Below, in pieces: positions 22,339 to 32,954 of a stretch of DNA of 64,000 nucleotides. The position numbers and the translations under genes were made by a program. Location of the stretch: positions 89,221,290 to 89,285,289 of the forward strand of contig CM042138.1 of the NCBI GenBank assembly GCA_023376005.1, read 5' to 3'. This stretch comes from Doryteuthis pealeii (taxonomy: Eukaryota; Mollusca; Cephalopoda; Myopsida; Loliginidae). Below the pieces are notes generated by a model that did no database searches, had not been told where the DNA came from, and saw only the letters and a list, made by a program, of their open reading frames with translations. Numbering within the stretch: position 1 is the stretch's first letter; each line of letters opens with the position of its first letter.

Positions 22339-22611
22339 GGCACCTATGGTGTAATGGTTAATCCCAATGGAAATGGACACGGTGATACAAATTCAAATCT
22401 TGGTCAAGGCTGGTTGCATTTCACATAGTGCTATTTCCCTTGTGAAAGTTATCCATCCAACTATTCTCCCTCCAACTATGAGTAAATAGTGGGCCAGACT
22501 GGGCTTTTCAACCATGGTATGACAGTCCAGGAGAAGGAAAACTCTAAACTTTGCTTAAAAATTGACCATGTGTTATATCCTGCTTGTGTGGAGGGGTTGG
22601 TAAATACATAC
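22339..22611 (+). repeat. RepG SINE, complete
   Basis: This is the clearest sense-strand copy: head 'cctatggtgtaatggttaat', B-box-like 'acaaattcaaatcttggtc', body 'actatgagtaaatagtgggc', end 'tggaggggttggtaaataca'. Confidence 0.8.
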
Positions 22612-23377
22612 ATTGAATTAATGTATAAACAATAAAAATGTTGCTCTATTTGTTTAATGTTGGTGACAACATTTTTGTAGGCAGAGTAACATTCTTATCA
22701 TATATTATAACACTTTACAAAAGGATAAGAAATTTAAGGGAAGAAAGACAAAACAAAAACACAGGCAAGATTATATGAAGAAATGACCAATGAAAGACAA
22801 ATCCCACCAAATTCTATTTTAGATTATCTACTAAATGTTATGAAAAATCAAACCAAGGGCAAACAGGAGGATAGCAAAGAACTAAAAGCCTTGTTGAAGG
22901 TTTTACTAATGGACTCATTATATCAAAGCAAATGAACATATTCATTTCATTCAGCTGGTTATATATGTTCTTGTACAGACAATGGAAGGAATTAGCCAAT
23001 AAAGAATGATAGTTGTTTTTCAAAGGAATTCTTGATCATGGTTTCTTTTGTAAAACCAGACTCTCGAGAAGCCTCAGGGTAATAAAAAAGAAATTTTGCA
23101 TCACTAGTGTCAGAAACTGGAGATGATGATGAGGAGACTAGCCCACACAATATAGAGTATCATTACTAGTCATCATTCTCTATAGAAAGGCTTTGATGTT
23201 CATTATTATGGAACAGAATGAATATTTTTTTTTTAGCATGTCTTATTTTCTGAAAAGGAAAATGAATATATCTTATTTGTATTAAAATATCCATGGTTTA
23301 TTGTTGAAAACCATTCTATATACAAAAGTTAGTATTTAAAAATTAAAAAATATTTTTTTCAAAATCTTTAGTTTTTA
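22612..23377. other. Unassigned interval
   Basis: A 61-codon minus-strand frame at 22838-23023 is not supported by splice sites. Nothing else is recognised. Confidence 0.4.
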
Positions 23378-23379
23378 TA

Positions 23380-23581
23380 TGGGCTGGTGCAAAAGTCACC
23401 ATTTGAAAGATTGAACAACTTTTGAATGAAAAAAGGTAATTTTTAAAAAAATTATATTTATTTTGACTCTTTATTTTGAAAATTACATTGAACTAATTTT
23501 AGAATATAATGTTCCTCAAATAGACTAAAACTTTTTAAAATTATTTATTTTTCAAAATGATAAGTGATTTTTGGACTATCT
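23380..23581. mobile_element. Mariner-like MITE
   Basis: The left end 'tgggctggtgcaaaagtcac' resembles mariner terminal repeats. The right end, inverted, reads 'agatagtccaaaaatcac'. Within the aligned 17 bases 13 agree. TA dinucleotides flank both ends (23378-23379 and 23582-23583). At about 200 bp with no coding sequence, it is an internally deleted copy. Confidence 0.55.
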
Positions 23582-23698
23582 TATAGAAATAATTTTCAAT
23601 TATTTTTTCCCTTAAATGAAACCTTTTCAAAAGTATATCAGCATTCAATAAATTCCTTAATTGCTTGGTTGAACATTCTTATGCTGATGTAATACAAA

Positions 23699-23699
<1 letters not shown>

Positions 23700-23756
<57 letters not shown>
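23700..23756. repeat. (TA)n microsatellite
   Basis: A long perfect TA run preceding 'ttactttagattcagt', an arrangement repeated at 24200-24270. Confidence 0.95.
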
Positions 23757-23758
<2 letters not shown>

Positions 23759-24199
23759 TGTATTACTTTAGATTCAGTCTATTTCAGACATACTGAGAAC
23801 TCTCTTGGAAAACTCTTTACTGGTCATCATGACAGAGGGGCACCAATGAAGCAATACAAGGACTGCTTGAACAAAATTCCTTGGTGCCTGTCACATCAAA
23901 CATCACAGGGGGTCACCCTAGCTGAAAACCATGATACCTGGCATCTCACTGCTAACCATGTTGTCTACTCTTTTGAAAACAACTGCAGGGCCACTCTCAA
24001 GGACAAAAGGCACAGAAGGGAGAACCACAACACAATGCCATCAAGCCCTGACCAGACTTTCAGCTGCAGCCACTGTGACTGTGTTTGTCTATTCTGCATT
24101 GACCTTATCAGCCCCTGACATGCTTGCAGTCAGTGTGGACCACCCCCTTAATCTTTCTTGAAGCCATGCAATGATGATAATACACACACATACACACAT

Positions 24200-24255
<56 letters not shown>

Positions 24256-24300
24256 TGTGTTACTTTAGATTCAGTTTATTTTATACATACTGGGAATTTC
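23757..24300 (+). pseudogene. LINE C-terminal zinc-finger remnant between direct repeats
   Basis: The plus strand encodes, in two frames, 'MKQYKDCLNKIP', 'LAENHDTWHL', 'FENNCRATLKDKRHRRENHN' and 'FSCSHCDCVCLFCIDLIS'. This is the tail of a LINE polyprotein ending in a Cys-Cys-His finger; here the expected final His is replaced by Pro. Nothing upstream of the tail is present. The fragment (about 23806-24180) lies between two copies of a motif of about 45 bp, 'ttactttagattcagtctat' at 23762 and 'ttactttagattcagtttat' at 24259, each preceded by a TA run. Confidence 0.7.
24181..24253. repeat. (ACAC/ACAT/TA)n compound microsatellite
   Basis: It follows the LINE tail directly, so it may be the expanded 3' tail of that insertion. 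Confidence 0.9.
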
Positions 24301-24452
24301 CTTTTTTATTCCATGCAAGGTAGAGTAATTCAATTTAATGTTTTGCCTAATCCTCATTGTGTTAATTTTGTTGATACAATTTAATCTCTGTTATTAATTT
24401 TTTTTATTATATCTTCCTAGAATTTAAAATTTAGTATGAATTGCTCTCAGAA

Positions 24453-24480
24453 CCACACGCACACACACACACACATATAT
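24453..24480. repeat. (CA)n microsatellite
   Basis: CA dinucleotides ending in a short TA run. Confidence 0.9.
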
Positions 24481-24669
24481 AGTGATAGACAGATCACACC
24501 TAAAAAACAATTTGATCAAGATTCGTGAAAATAGTTTTAAAATCTTTCCATAGATGATACTAACAATTCTGAAAAGTTTGGTTAAAATAAGTTGAAAAAA
24601 GGCAGAGCCTTAGTAGTACAGACGGATGGACAAATATTTAGTAAATTATGAGAAAATTATACACTTATG

Positions 24670-24735
24670 CATTCTAACTAGTGTCCTCATCTTGGTTTAT
24701 AGTCACTCTGTCTTCTTCAGATATTTTTTGTAGTT
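24670..24735 (-). repeat. Diverged RepI fragment
   Basis: 'gtcctcatcttggtttatag' and 'ctgtcttcttcagatatttt' match, inverted, the RepI blocks at 15950-16010. CTGAAGA is kept on the minus strand; GAAAC is lost. Confidence 0.5.
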
Positions 24736-24747
24736 ATTTACTAAGGT

Positions 24748-24910
24748 GTTTAGTTTGGCCCACAGTCCGTAAGTTGCTTACAGTACTTGCTGTTACTAAG
24801 TGGTGACCCATCTAAGTACTGAGTAGGCTTATCATTAGCTTAACTTTTGTAATCTGGCAGGAACTGATGCTTTTATCATGATTTGAACTTAAGTCCAGAT
24901 GTTTGTTATA
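24748..24910 (+). repeat. RepL element, diverged
   Basis: 'gctgttactaagtggtgacc', 'catctaagtactgagtaggc' and 'cttaacttttgtaatctgg' match the RepL copies at 49473 and 53607. Confidence 0.6.
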
Positions 24911-27089
24911 GTTAGTAAACTTCTGGAAATTTGAAACTGAACTCTTTATTCAATCCACAGTGATAGACAGTTATCATTAAACTGTCTATACTAAAGAATA
25001 TCTCATATTAATTTTCCTTGTGATGTCTCTTATCAGCCTCTTTCACCAAGCTAGAGTAGATGGCTTTTGTAATATTTGGATAGACTAGAAACTTGTTTGC
25101 AAGCACAAGTGATAAATCGACTGTGAAGTTAAGTTCAAATAAATTATCCAAAATGCAATTATTAATGATAGTAAAAGTGAGAGTAATACACTTTTCTCTG
25201 TTAAAATCTCAAAAATGATTTAAAATTCAAACCAGGCAATTATGAACTTAGAAAGTATTGAATCTCTTAAAGTTTTTTTTTTCTAATTCACCTTTCACAG
25301 AGAATTTGTTAAGGACAAGCCAACAAGAATGATAAACACTTGAGCAGCCCAATTCAGCTTGTTGCTATTTCGTATTAAATCAACTCAACTGACTGACTCC
25401 TTTCTGGCATGTCTTACTTGATGTGTTCATTATGGCTTTCAAACCAGCTCATTACTCCTAACTAAAAGAAGACATCATTTTTAAAGGATTCCAAAGTTTA
25501 AAAAAAAAATTATTATTATATTTTTTGAGATAACGGAAATTAACTGCATCTCATATGGAAGACTATAAAGGAGTAATAGTTTAAAGAAAAAATCAGCTTG
25601 ATTGAAAAATCTTTGAAGATTGTTGTCCAAAATTTACTTCAGGTCTCATTCATTTTTGGAGAAAATGGATTTGAAATAATTATACTTGTAGTTAAAAACA
25701 AAACACAAAAAACAAAAGATGTGGAAACTTCTATTGGTTGATTAAGGTCTTCCAAATTTTTATAAAGTTTTGTCTTCTCTTTGTTTTATTATCTTTTACC
25801 TTTATTTTTTTCTTTTAAATTTATATTAGCAAAGAACAAAAGCCTAGTAGTACTGTTTAATTTTTGTGCAGGTCACATGGCCTATTATATTTTCATGCAA
25901 ATTATTTTGTGGTTTGTAAGACTGTGAAATAATCAGCCTAAATTGGATTTAGCCAAACAGAATCAAGACTTTAACCAGACAGCTAAATTGTCTAATTAGT
26001 ATCAGTTTCAGCCAAGACAACTAATTTGTCTTCTAATCAGGCTAAGAACAATGACAATTTCTCTTGAATTAAACATGAAGAAATATATCATTGAAATTTT
26101 AAAAGTATTTACTACAGATTATTGATACTTGAAGGAAATCTGTTGAGAAATTCATTTTCTTTTTCTTTTTTTTAGATAGTTGTATCATTATTTAGCACTA
26201 CTTCACTTTAAAATTGAAAAAGTCACTGGGAGAATACTGTACACAAAGATAAACCAAGCTTCAGATGATCATTTTCAATATTAAAGATGGAATAAAAGAG
26301 ATTGCTTTTGTTTCTTTTGCACTCTAAAATGATTTTCAATGATTAAAATCTAATGAAAGGCATGAATCTGTCTATTCTTCCCTCAGATATGAGGTGAAAT
26401 ATAGGTCAGAAAAGGCAAGCAGTCAGGGAGAAGGATAAGTTTGAATTCAAAATCACAAGCCTGTCCTGGCAACTTCTCCAAAAACACTAAGGTGGCCTTT
26501 CGTACTTTTAGACGAGAAAACTTGCTTGGGGAACTGCTGGTCTTCTATATGCAACCCGACCCTTGCCTGTGTTGAGATCTAGCCTTATATCCATTTCTAA
26601 TTTATTTTCATGAATATGTCAATTACTAACCATATATCTGTTAATTTGTTTTTCTGCTCTGTCTTATTTGTGTTATGATTTTATAACGGTTGTTTTCTCT
26701 CCCCCCCCCTATGGTATTTCAATCAGTTTATTCTTTCTTTTTTACCAATCCACTCAATTCATTCTCTTATTCTCTAGGGAATATGTTATGTCAATTATTC
26801 TGTTTTTTTGTTTTTTTTGGTGGGGGTTATAAGTGATCATGTTCAGTTCAATCCATTCATTTTCTGTTCTTCTCAAGGTAAACCTGTTTAGTACAGTTTT
26901 ATTTGACTTCTACCAATTACAATCCAGTTTATGGCACTTTTTGCTGACTCATACATTTCTCTTATCTTTTGACTTAATATAGAATATATTTAATCTATTT
27001 TTTCTTGTGACTTTATTCCTGTTTCAGGATGGATAGTGTTTCTTTTTCCTTTCCCCAAATCTATACATTTTATTGATTCTGCAATCTTC
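24911..27089. other. Unassigned interval, 2.2 kb, low in repeats
   Basis: This is the longest stretch here without a recognised repeat family. It includes CTAATTAG-type motifs near 25940-26040 and a poly-C run near 26700. No splice-bounded frame was found. Confidence 0.4.
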
Positions 27090-27500
27090 CCATGGACACC
27101 AACATTAAAGTTTATTAACCAAAAAGATTTTTTCAGTTTTATTAAAATTTAAAAGAAGATAAAGATTTTATATTTGACATTGACTTTATTGAACAACCAT
27201 TTTGTTTCATGATTTTCTGCCATCTTTAAAGCAACTTTATCATTACATTCACCCAAAACTTATATCTATCACTGTAAACAATTGCTCTTGGTGTCTGGTG
27301 CAGATTTTAAGAAGTTGAAAAATTAAGAAAATACTCTAAAGACTGAAATAAATAGTAATCTAAGGGTGCGATATTTGAGAATATGATAAAACAATCCAAA
27401 TTTTCCAGCCAAACTAGCCCACAATTTTTAACTGACCACCAAAGAAACATGCAGTCCAATATTATTCTGTTGTGATATTTTACCATTTCTTTTAACTGCA
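27090..27500 (-). pseudogene. Mariner transposase remnant, C-terminal half
   Basis: The minus strand encodes 'FLWWSVKNCGLVWLENL', then 'APLDYYLFQSLEYFLN' and, in another frame from 27225, 'RWQKIMKQNG'. These correspond to the mariner segments WWD..., APSDYHLFRSLQ and the terminal RWQKVxxQNG. The D of APSDY, part of the D,D34D catalytic triad, is kept as APLDY, but a frameshift and stops inactivate the gene. No terminal repeats were identified. Confidence 0.65.
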
Positions 27501-28208
27501 CATGATTTTGGTCTAATTGTTTGAATCAATCATTTAGGACTCTTGGGCTTAACATATACATTCTTTTAGATAAAGATTGCCCTTTGCTATTGTTAATAAT
27601 GGTTAATTGTGATTACTTTTCAATCTCTTGCATATTGTAAATTATCCTATTTTCATCACTTGTCACAACTTGTTACAAATATATAAGATTTATCAGATTC
27701 AAGAAGAGAATGACACAGAAAATATGCATTAAAATGATTAACATTAACAAATAATTTTTACAGTTTATTTTGGATATTTTAGTATGTCCAATATTTCCAA
27801 CATTGTATAACATTATATATTTATAATGATAATAGAGTAAAACATGAACACATATGTTTGAATGTTATTCTGTTTCTGTATGTGATGGTATTCACCCTAG
27901 GCCAGCAAAATATATACACAAAATTTTCATCTATTTCAATGTTAGGCAATTTTGAAGAATAAACAAACAAATAATATGCTGTCATAACAGACAAAAGTGA
28001 TCTTTTTAAATAAAATTTCTTCAAATACTTCTAATTATGTCTAATGACAAAAACAGACTGAAATTTTTGGCCAGTGCAATACATGTCCCAAATGAATCAT
28101 TGTTGTTTTGAATTATGTCTTTTTGTGTCTCCCCTTTGAAACATTTTTTTAATTATTGGTTTCCAAATAATAATCGCTATTCTAAGAAACAGTACTAAAA
28201 TGTTTTTA
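27501..28208. other. Unassigned interval
   Basis: A 67-codon minus-strand frame (27821-28024) has no recognised domain. It could contain the lost front half of the neighbouring mariner, but I see no motif. Confidence 0.35.
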
Positions 28209-28210
28209 TA

Positions 28211-28812
28211 GGATATGCTCTAAAAGTAATGCCTCCTATTTATTTTACAAAATACACAGGGACACAATAACACTATTGTATAGAACATGTTTTCAGCTAC
28301 AAAATGCTATTTTCCCACAGTCACAACCACTATCTTTTTCTATTTGTTAGCAATGAGCAAGAACTTGCATTTGGTATTCATAAAATCTGCACCAATGTAT
28401 ACAATCCATTTTTTTTACTGCATTGATGATGTCATTGGCCTGATTCATTCAGATGTGTTAACGGAGACACTCTTCATTTCCTTGATTAATAGTTGTGTTG
28501 GACATGGCTTTTCCTTCAGATTACTGTTGTTACTGATTAAATAAATTACCCACTACCTAACTATGCTCACATTCACTGTTTGGTCATCATAAATATTCAG
28601 CAAGTACAACTGTTTTCACCTGAAGGAATTCAATGAAATGCCTCTGCTTTTATGTCAAATCCTATATTACCAGACTGCCACTAAACTGATATTTGTAAAA
28701 GGCAAAAAAGAAAAACTATATTATTGTAGGGAAGTTTTATCCTCTGCCATACCACCATATTTACATTGTGAAAAGATAAAAGAAAAGGAGGCTCTGACAG
28801 AAATGCATAGCC
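28211..28812 (-). mobile_element. Internally deleted mariner with about 30-bp inverted ends
   Basis: The left end is 'ggatatgctctaaaagtaat' followed by GCCTCCTATT. The right end, inverted, is 'ggctatgcatttctgtcaga' followed by GCCTCCTTTT. Minus-strand translation near 28560-28640 gives 'IEFLQV' and, in another frame, 'LLNIYDDQTVNVSIV', resembling the N-terminal helix-turn-helix of mariner transposases. The catalytic domain is gone. Resemblance to a mariner type known from vertebrates is from memory. TA flanks the left end only. Confidence 0.7.
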
Positions 28813-28904
28813 AGTAGTGGTGATTATATTGAAATAGTATTTTGTAGGTGAAACCATGATCTATTCAGTGGTGTTGTTATGCTCCCTTTTATCTGTTATA
28901 GTGA

Positions 28905-29537
28905 CAAAGATCCTGATAGGTACATGTCCTGTGTCCCTGATGCACAAAAATCTAAAAGTGTTAAGTTTTTATGGGCCATCCTTTGGCCTTCAAGCAAGAG
29001 CGCTTGTCCAGTGGAATTGGACCCTTGGTAAAGAGTCCTTCGATAATGAATCCTTTGGTTCCTCTGGTAAAGAGTCTTCAGTTCCTGGTAAATAGTCCTC
29101 AGTTCCTTTGTCAATGGTCGTAAGTTCCTCCTCAATGATTGCAAGTGTACCGTGGCAATCATCAGTGTTTAAATAATGTGTCAGCCATGCAGTATGGCTT
29201 GTTGATTGGCTTGAGGAGTAAACCACGTGAACTAGGCTAGTCTATAAATCCAGGTGGGGAATTAGAGCACACCTTATATACACAAAATATTCCAACAAAA
29301 AGGATGTAGTAAAATCGTATACATGCATCCCAGTGTTTTTCTTTTTTTCTTCGCTCACCATTTCAAGCTAACTGTAAAAACATTTCAATAATTTCTTTGA
29401 AATGAATTACATGGGATAGGTTACAAGGTAGGAGTTAGATGGCTTTAGTTGGGACCCATAAATTTTCCCAGGGACTCATTCAAAGCAAATATGTGTGTCC
29501 CAGGATGCACTAAATCAAAAAGCTATCAGCATCACTG
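28905..29537 (-). mobile_element. RepC transposon split by a solo LTR, 6-bp TSD TAGTGA
   Basis: The ends are CAAAGATCCTGATAG and, at the right, '...ctatcagcatcactg'. TAGTGA is present at 28899-28904 and 29538-29543. The RepC sequence is interrupted between 28958 and 29298 by the LTR described next. Removing it and one copy of the 5-bp duplication restores the standard 'atctaaaaggatg' of other copies. Confidence 0.9.
28959..29297. mobile_element. Solo LTR, 339 bp, 5-bp TSD AAAAG
   Basis: It starts TGTTAAG and ends CCAACA, the TG...CA pattern of LTR retrotransposons. AAAAG flanks it on both sides (28954-28958 and 29298-29302). A TATAAAT lies near 29243 and short degenerate repeats of 'ggtaaagagtc' and 'cagttcct' occupy 29025-29110. 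No internal region remains, so I infer recombination between two LTRs. It is unrelated in sequence to RepD. Confidence 0.8.
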
Positions 29538-29580
29538 TAGTGATATAAATAAATTGGAAGCTTTATTCTTTTAGCATTCC

Positions 29581-29583
29581 TTA

Positions 29584-29635
<52 letters not shown>

Positions 29636-29644
29636 TATATATAT
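29581..29644. repeat. (TA)n microsatellite
   Basis: TA run with two phase breaks. Confidence 0.95.
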
Positions 29645-30055
29645 CCAGTTCTCCTGTATCTTATAACCGAGGTATTTTATTGTTTTTCCACTTAGGAGGT
29701 TTGTTCCGAGAGTAAAATAAATTGGCAATCATGTCTACTAAGCTAGAATGATAGTTTATGGGATCTGTGCTCTGTATTTGTTGTATTGTTAACAGACTTC
29801 TGTAAGTTTATCTTCAGCCAAGGCACTAAATTGAAAACATAAATTGTGTAGCGGGTAGCAAGTTTGTCAAAAAATATCTGAGTTGATCTATCTTGGCCAG
29901 ACACTGCTCTAAGCCGGTAACAATCATATTAGTTTTACTTTTATTAAATACGTACTAGGGATGCTGCTTTTCATCTGGACTCTGATCCTGTCTGTAGAGC
30001 TCTCCAGATCAGCAGGGTTTACAAACTTCTTTACAACAACGTAAATGATCAGGAG
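29645..30055. other. Unassigned interval
   Basis: No feature recognised. A 150-codon minus-strand frame crosses 29924-30376 into the fold-back; it is lysine- and aromatic-rich, spans tandem repeats and has no known domain. Confidence 0.4.
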
Positions 30056-30770
30056 ATAATTTGGTGCATATATTATAAATGCGTCCTGGCCTAAAAATGC
30101 TAAGCGGTGCTTACTGAAAATCTGACCTGTGCTACTTATGAACTCCCTAGCTGTTTGAATGCATTTTTCCCGAAAAGTTAATGTGACATAAAAGTGATAT
30201 TTTACCCCCCCCAAAAAAAAAAGTTTTCTCGACAAGTAAATGTAAATATTTTGCCCTCTTAAAAATATTTCTTTTAGCAGTTTGAAGACGTTTTTATCGA
30301 CAAATAACATTTTTTTTTTGTGGTTTGAAGACATTAAAAGTAAGCCACCACTAGGTTTTTTTTTATCGACAAGCAAATTAAATATTCTATCCTTTAAAAT
30401 ATCTTTTTTTTTTTTTTTTTTTTTTTTTGGTATTTTAATTTTATTTTAATTCAAAACAGCTGTCACAAATTTTTAAATAAATACGACCAAGTTTTGAAAA
30501 TAAAAACAATCAATACATTATTAAACAAATGCAAATAAAAAATCAAAATATTTAGAAATCATTTTTTTATTTTAATTCAAAACAAATGTAAAAAAAAACA
30601 ATCAAAACATTAAACATACACAAATAAAAAATCAGAATATTTAGATATTCTTTTTTTATTTTAATTAAAAATAAGTCATGTCTTTTTTATTTGTCGGATT
30701 TTCAGCAGGCACTGCTTAGCGTTTATTAGGGCAGGAGGCCAGGATGCATTTATGCGATATGCACCAATAA
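30056..30770. repeat. Fold-back structure enclosing tandem repeats
   Basis: The left arm 30056-30125 ('ttggtgcatatattataaat', 'gctaagcggtgcttactgaa') is inverted at 30694-30770 ('cactgcttagcgtttattag', 'gatatgcaccaataa'). Between them lie repeated units: 'gtttgaagac' with 'atcgacaa' at 30230-30375, and two units of roughly 110 bp with 'aattcaaaac' and 'aaataaaaaatca' at 30430-30660. A T-run occupies 30404-30428. Arms of about 70 bp with internal tandem units resemble fold-back transposons. No target duplication was found. Confidence 0.65.
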
Positions 30771-30967
30771 TTTTTTTAGACTTCAAATTAGACTCATTTT
30801 TTTTCCAGTTAAAAAAAGTTGAAGCATTATTAGAAGAACAAGTCAGTTTAGGTAAATTGTTTGAAATGCTTTATATTAGTGTGAGTTAAGTTTTTCAATA
30901 TTTTAGTAACTTTAGGAAGAATTTGGCAAATGTGGATGCTTTTACTGAGATTGTGATGGTGAAAAAC

Positions 30968-31541
30968 TGTTGTATACTTCTTATCAGGTATATAATATAT
31001 ATAGAGAGAGAGACAGACAGGTAGATAGAGTAAATGATGATAGATGATAGTCTTACTTTTACATTTCTGCTTACTTTGTCTACTGGTTCTAGCTCGTCGC
31101 CCACCATGTTCTTCTCTAGTTGATCTGGTGGGCTTCTGTTAAGGGTTGGTCTTCTTTCTGTTGATTCTTCTTTGGGCTGGGCTGGTCATTGTTTTTAATA
31201 TTCAATTAGCAAACAAGACTTAGTTATTTCTTAATAGAGCTTTATTTTCAGAACCCAGCCCATGATTCTTCTGCCGTGTTGAGACCAACCCATCAGAGCT
31301 GACAATAGCGTCTTCGCTCCTCAGAAACCGGGCTGAATCTAATCTAAACTAAAACTAATTCTCACTGCACCCAATTGCGCGCATATACCAGACGGTCAGT
31401 TGGGATCATTGTCATGTGACTCATAACCCCAATGGGTATGGAAAATTCCCCACCTCCGATTTTAAATCTTACAAACTTTATTTAAATATTCTAACTACAG
31501 GTACGAACATAATTTATAAGCTGCTCATAAATTATGTAACA
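30968..31541 (+). mobile_element. RepD solo LTR, 4-bp TSD AAAC
   Basis: The copy starts TGTTGTATAC and ends ATTATGTAACA. AAAC is present at 30964-30967 and 31542-31545. A TATA-like 'ggtatataatatatatagag' near the start and a T/A-rich 'agctttattttcag' in the middle suggest promoter and polyadenylation signals in plus orientation. No internal retroviral-type genes are adjacent. Confidence 0.9.
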
Positions 31542-32250
31542 AAACTACTCTGGACTGTGAGATGCCGATCTTATCTGATACACTTTGAGTCCTACTCACC
31601 AGTTATTTGTATGGCTTGGAGCACAGCCTCAGAATCCATGGTTTGTAACCTAAGCAAAATTTCTTGAAATATCTGTTGTTTGGTTGTTTCCACTACATTA
31701 TGCCTCAGTTCAAACTTGTAAAGCATAAGTTCCCAAATTAAAATACATTGCATGATCATCTGTGTGACTTACAAATCACACACAGTAAAGCAGTGTACAA
31801 TATGTCAGCACACAAAATATGATACTACCAATTATAGCGAGGACTTTTCACTGTTTGAACTACTTTGGTCACTTGAGACACATGATGAAAACCATCATAC
31901 TACTAAAATATTGCAAAACTTTTGACTCCTCATATTTATAGCATTTAGAACTCTTCTGTAAAAGTTGATCAGGTTTGAAATAAATTGCGACATAATCTAA
32001 AACTGATTTAGAATATATTTGATGGTTTTCTTGTTATTTGTTCTTTTAAAAGTACTAAATTTTATTCAACTAATTTTAGAACTGAGTGTAACCAGAACAT
32101 ACTCAGTTTTGTTTATGTTTCTGGTGTTTACATTTTATATGAAAACTAGTGAGATTAGTCTGAAAAAAAATTTAGCATCGGAATAAAAAAACAAAACAAC
32201 CTAATTTGCTTTCCTTAAATCTTAACTCTTGTTAACTTCTTAAATATTAC
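31542..32250. other. Unassigned interval
   Basis: No repeat family recognised. If 32251-32471 is an exon, this is the start of its downstream intron. Confidence 0.4.
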
Positions 32251-32471
32251 CTTGAATGAAATTCATCCAAGATAACAAGTCTGTCTATTCCACTGTTTAG
32301 CACCTGTTTCCCATCATTCACCAGAAATTCTTGGGTTAATTTTGATATTCCTTTAGCACATTGCAACTTTGCCCCCATATCCACTCCCAATTCTATATTG
32401 ACTACAGCTGTTATTGAAGAATTGAGAACCCAAATTGCAAAGAAGTCCTTTACTTGTAGAGTTACTGCCAT
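32251..32471 (-). CDS. Candidate exon of an unrecognised gene
   Basis: On the minus strand the segment is preceded by 'tctttagtctttcttcTAG', a strong pyrimidine tract and acceptor, and followed by 'TTCAAG|GTAATA', a good donor. One frame is open throughout (73 codons plus 2 bases) and the other two are closed. It starts MAVTLQVKDFFAIWVL and includes ELGVDMGAKLQCAKGI and NDGKQVLNSGIDRLVILDEF. The ATG at the 5' edge could be a start codon. Alternatively a second acceptor CAG at 32465-32467 gives an exon beginning at 32464 that joins in phase with the candidate exon at 33826-34061 (G + TA makes Val). I do not recognise the family. The segment overlaps no repeat. Confidence 0.5.
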
Positions 32472-32689
32472 CTAGAAGAAAGACTAAAGAATTTTTTGAG
32501 GCTTCTTCCTCTTTTGAACTTGTACTTTTACAGTTGTGGAATCAGCAGACAAATGCCTAATTAGTTAAACATCTTTTAACATACTTTTGGTAATAATCTG
32601 GAAACTTATAATTTGGGTGTTTTATTTAATTTTTTTTTTTTGCACTTGTTGACACATTTATATATAAGTTGTTGACAAGACCGTATCAT

Positions 32690-32910
32690 TGGTATTGTAG
32701 TCTCTTGAAGACTATATAGTTCTTGTGCTCCTGAAGTTACAGCGCCTCCTGTGATTGTGAAGTCCAATGTTCAAAAAACATTCTTGACCACAGATGTCAT
32801 ATGTGAAGGCTGTCCCTGAAGATGTTGATGTGCCAGTGCTTTGTTGCTGCCACTTTCTTCTGGACTTCTTGGCTTCATGGTGTTGACAAGACAGACTTAG
32901 GACAAAATGT
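32690..32910 (-). pseudogene. LINE C-terminal zinc-finger remnant
   Basis: The minus-strand frame from 32810 down to about 32712 reads 'AFTYDICGQECFLNIGLHN' followed by HRRRC and a stop. This matches the terminal finger of LINE polyproteins (FTCDICGRxCxSxIGLxSHRRRC type), with one expected Cys changed to Tyr. Frame continuity with the upstream part ('cagcaacaaagcactggcac' on minus) is lost. Only the 3' end of the element survives. Confidence 0.65.
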
Positions 32911-32954
32911 TGTTATAGACATGAATGTATTTCTACATGTTTGGCTAATAGCTT

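Noticed and set aside
29924..30376. A 150-codon minus-strand frame, the second longest apart from the LINE frame.
   Set aside because: It runs through tandem repeats of the fold-back at 30056-30770 and has no recognisable domain or splice signals.
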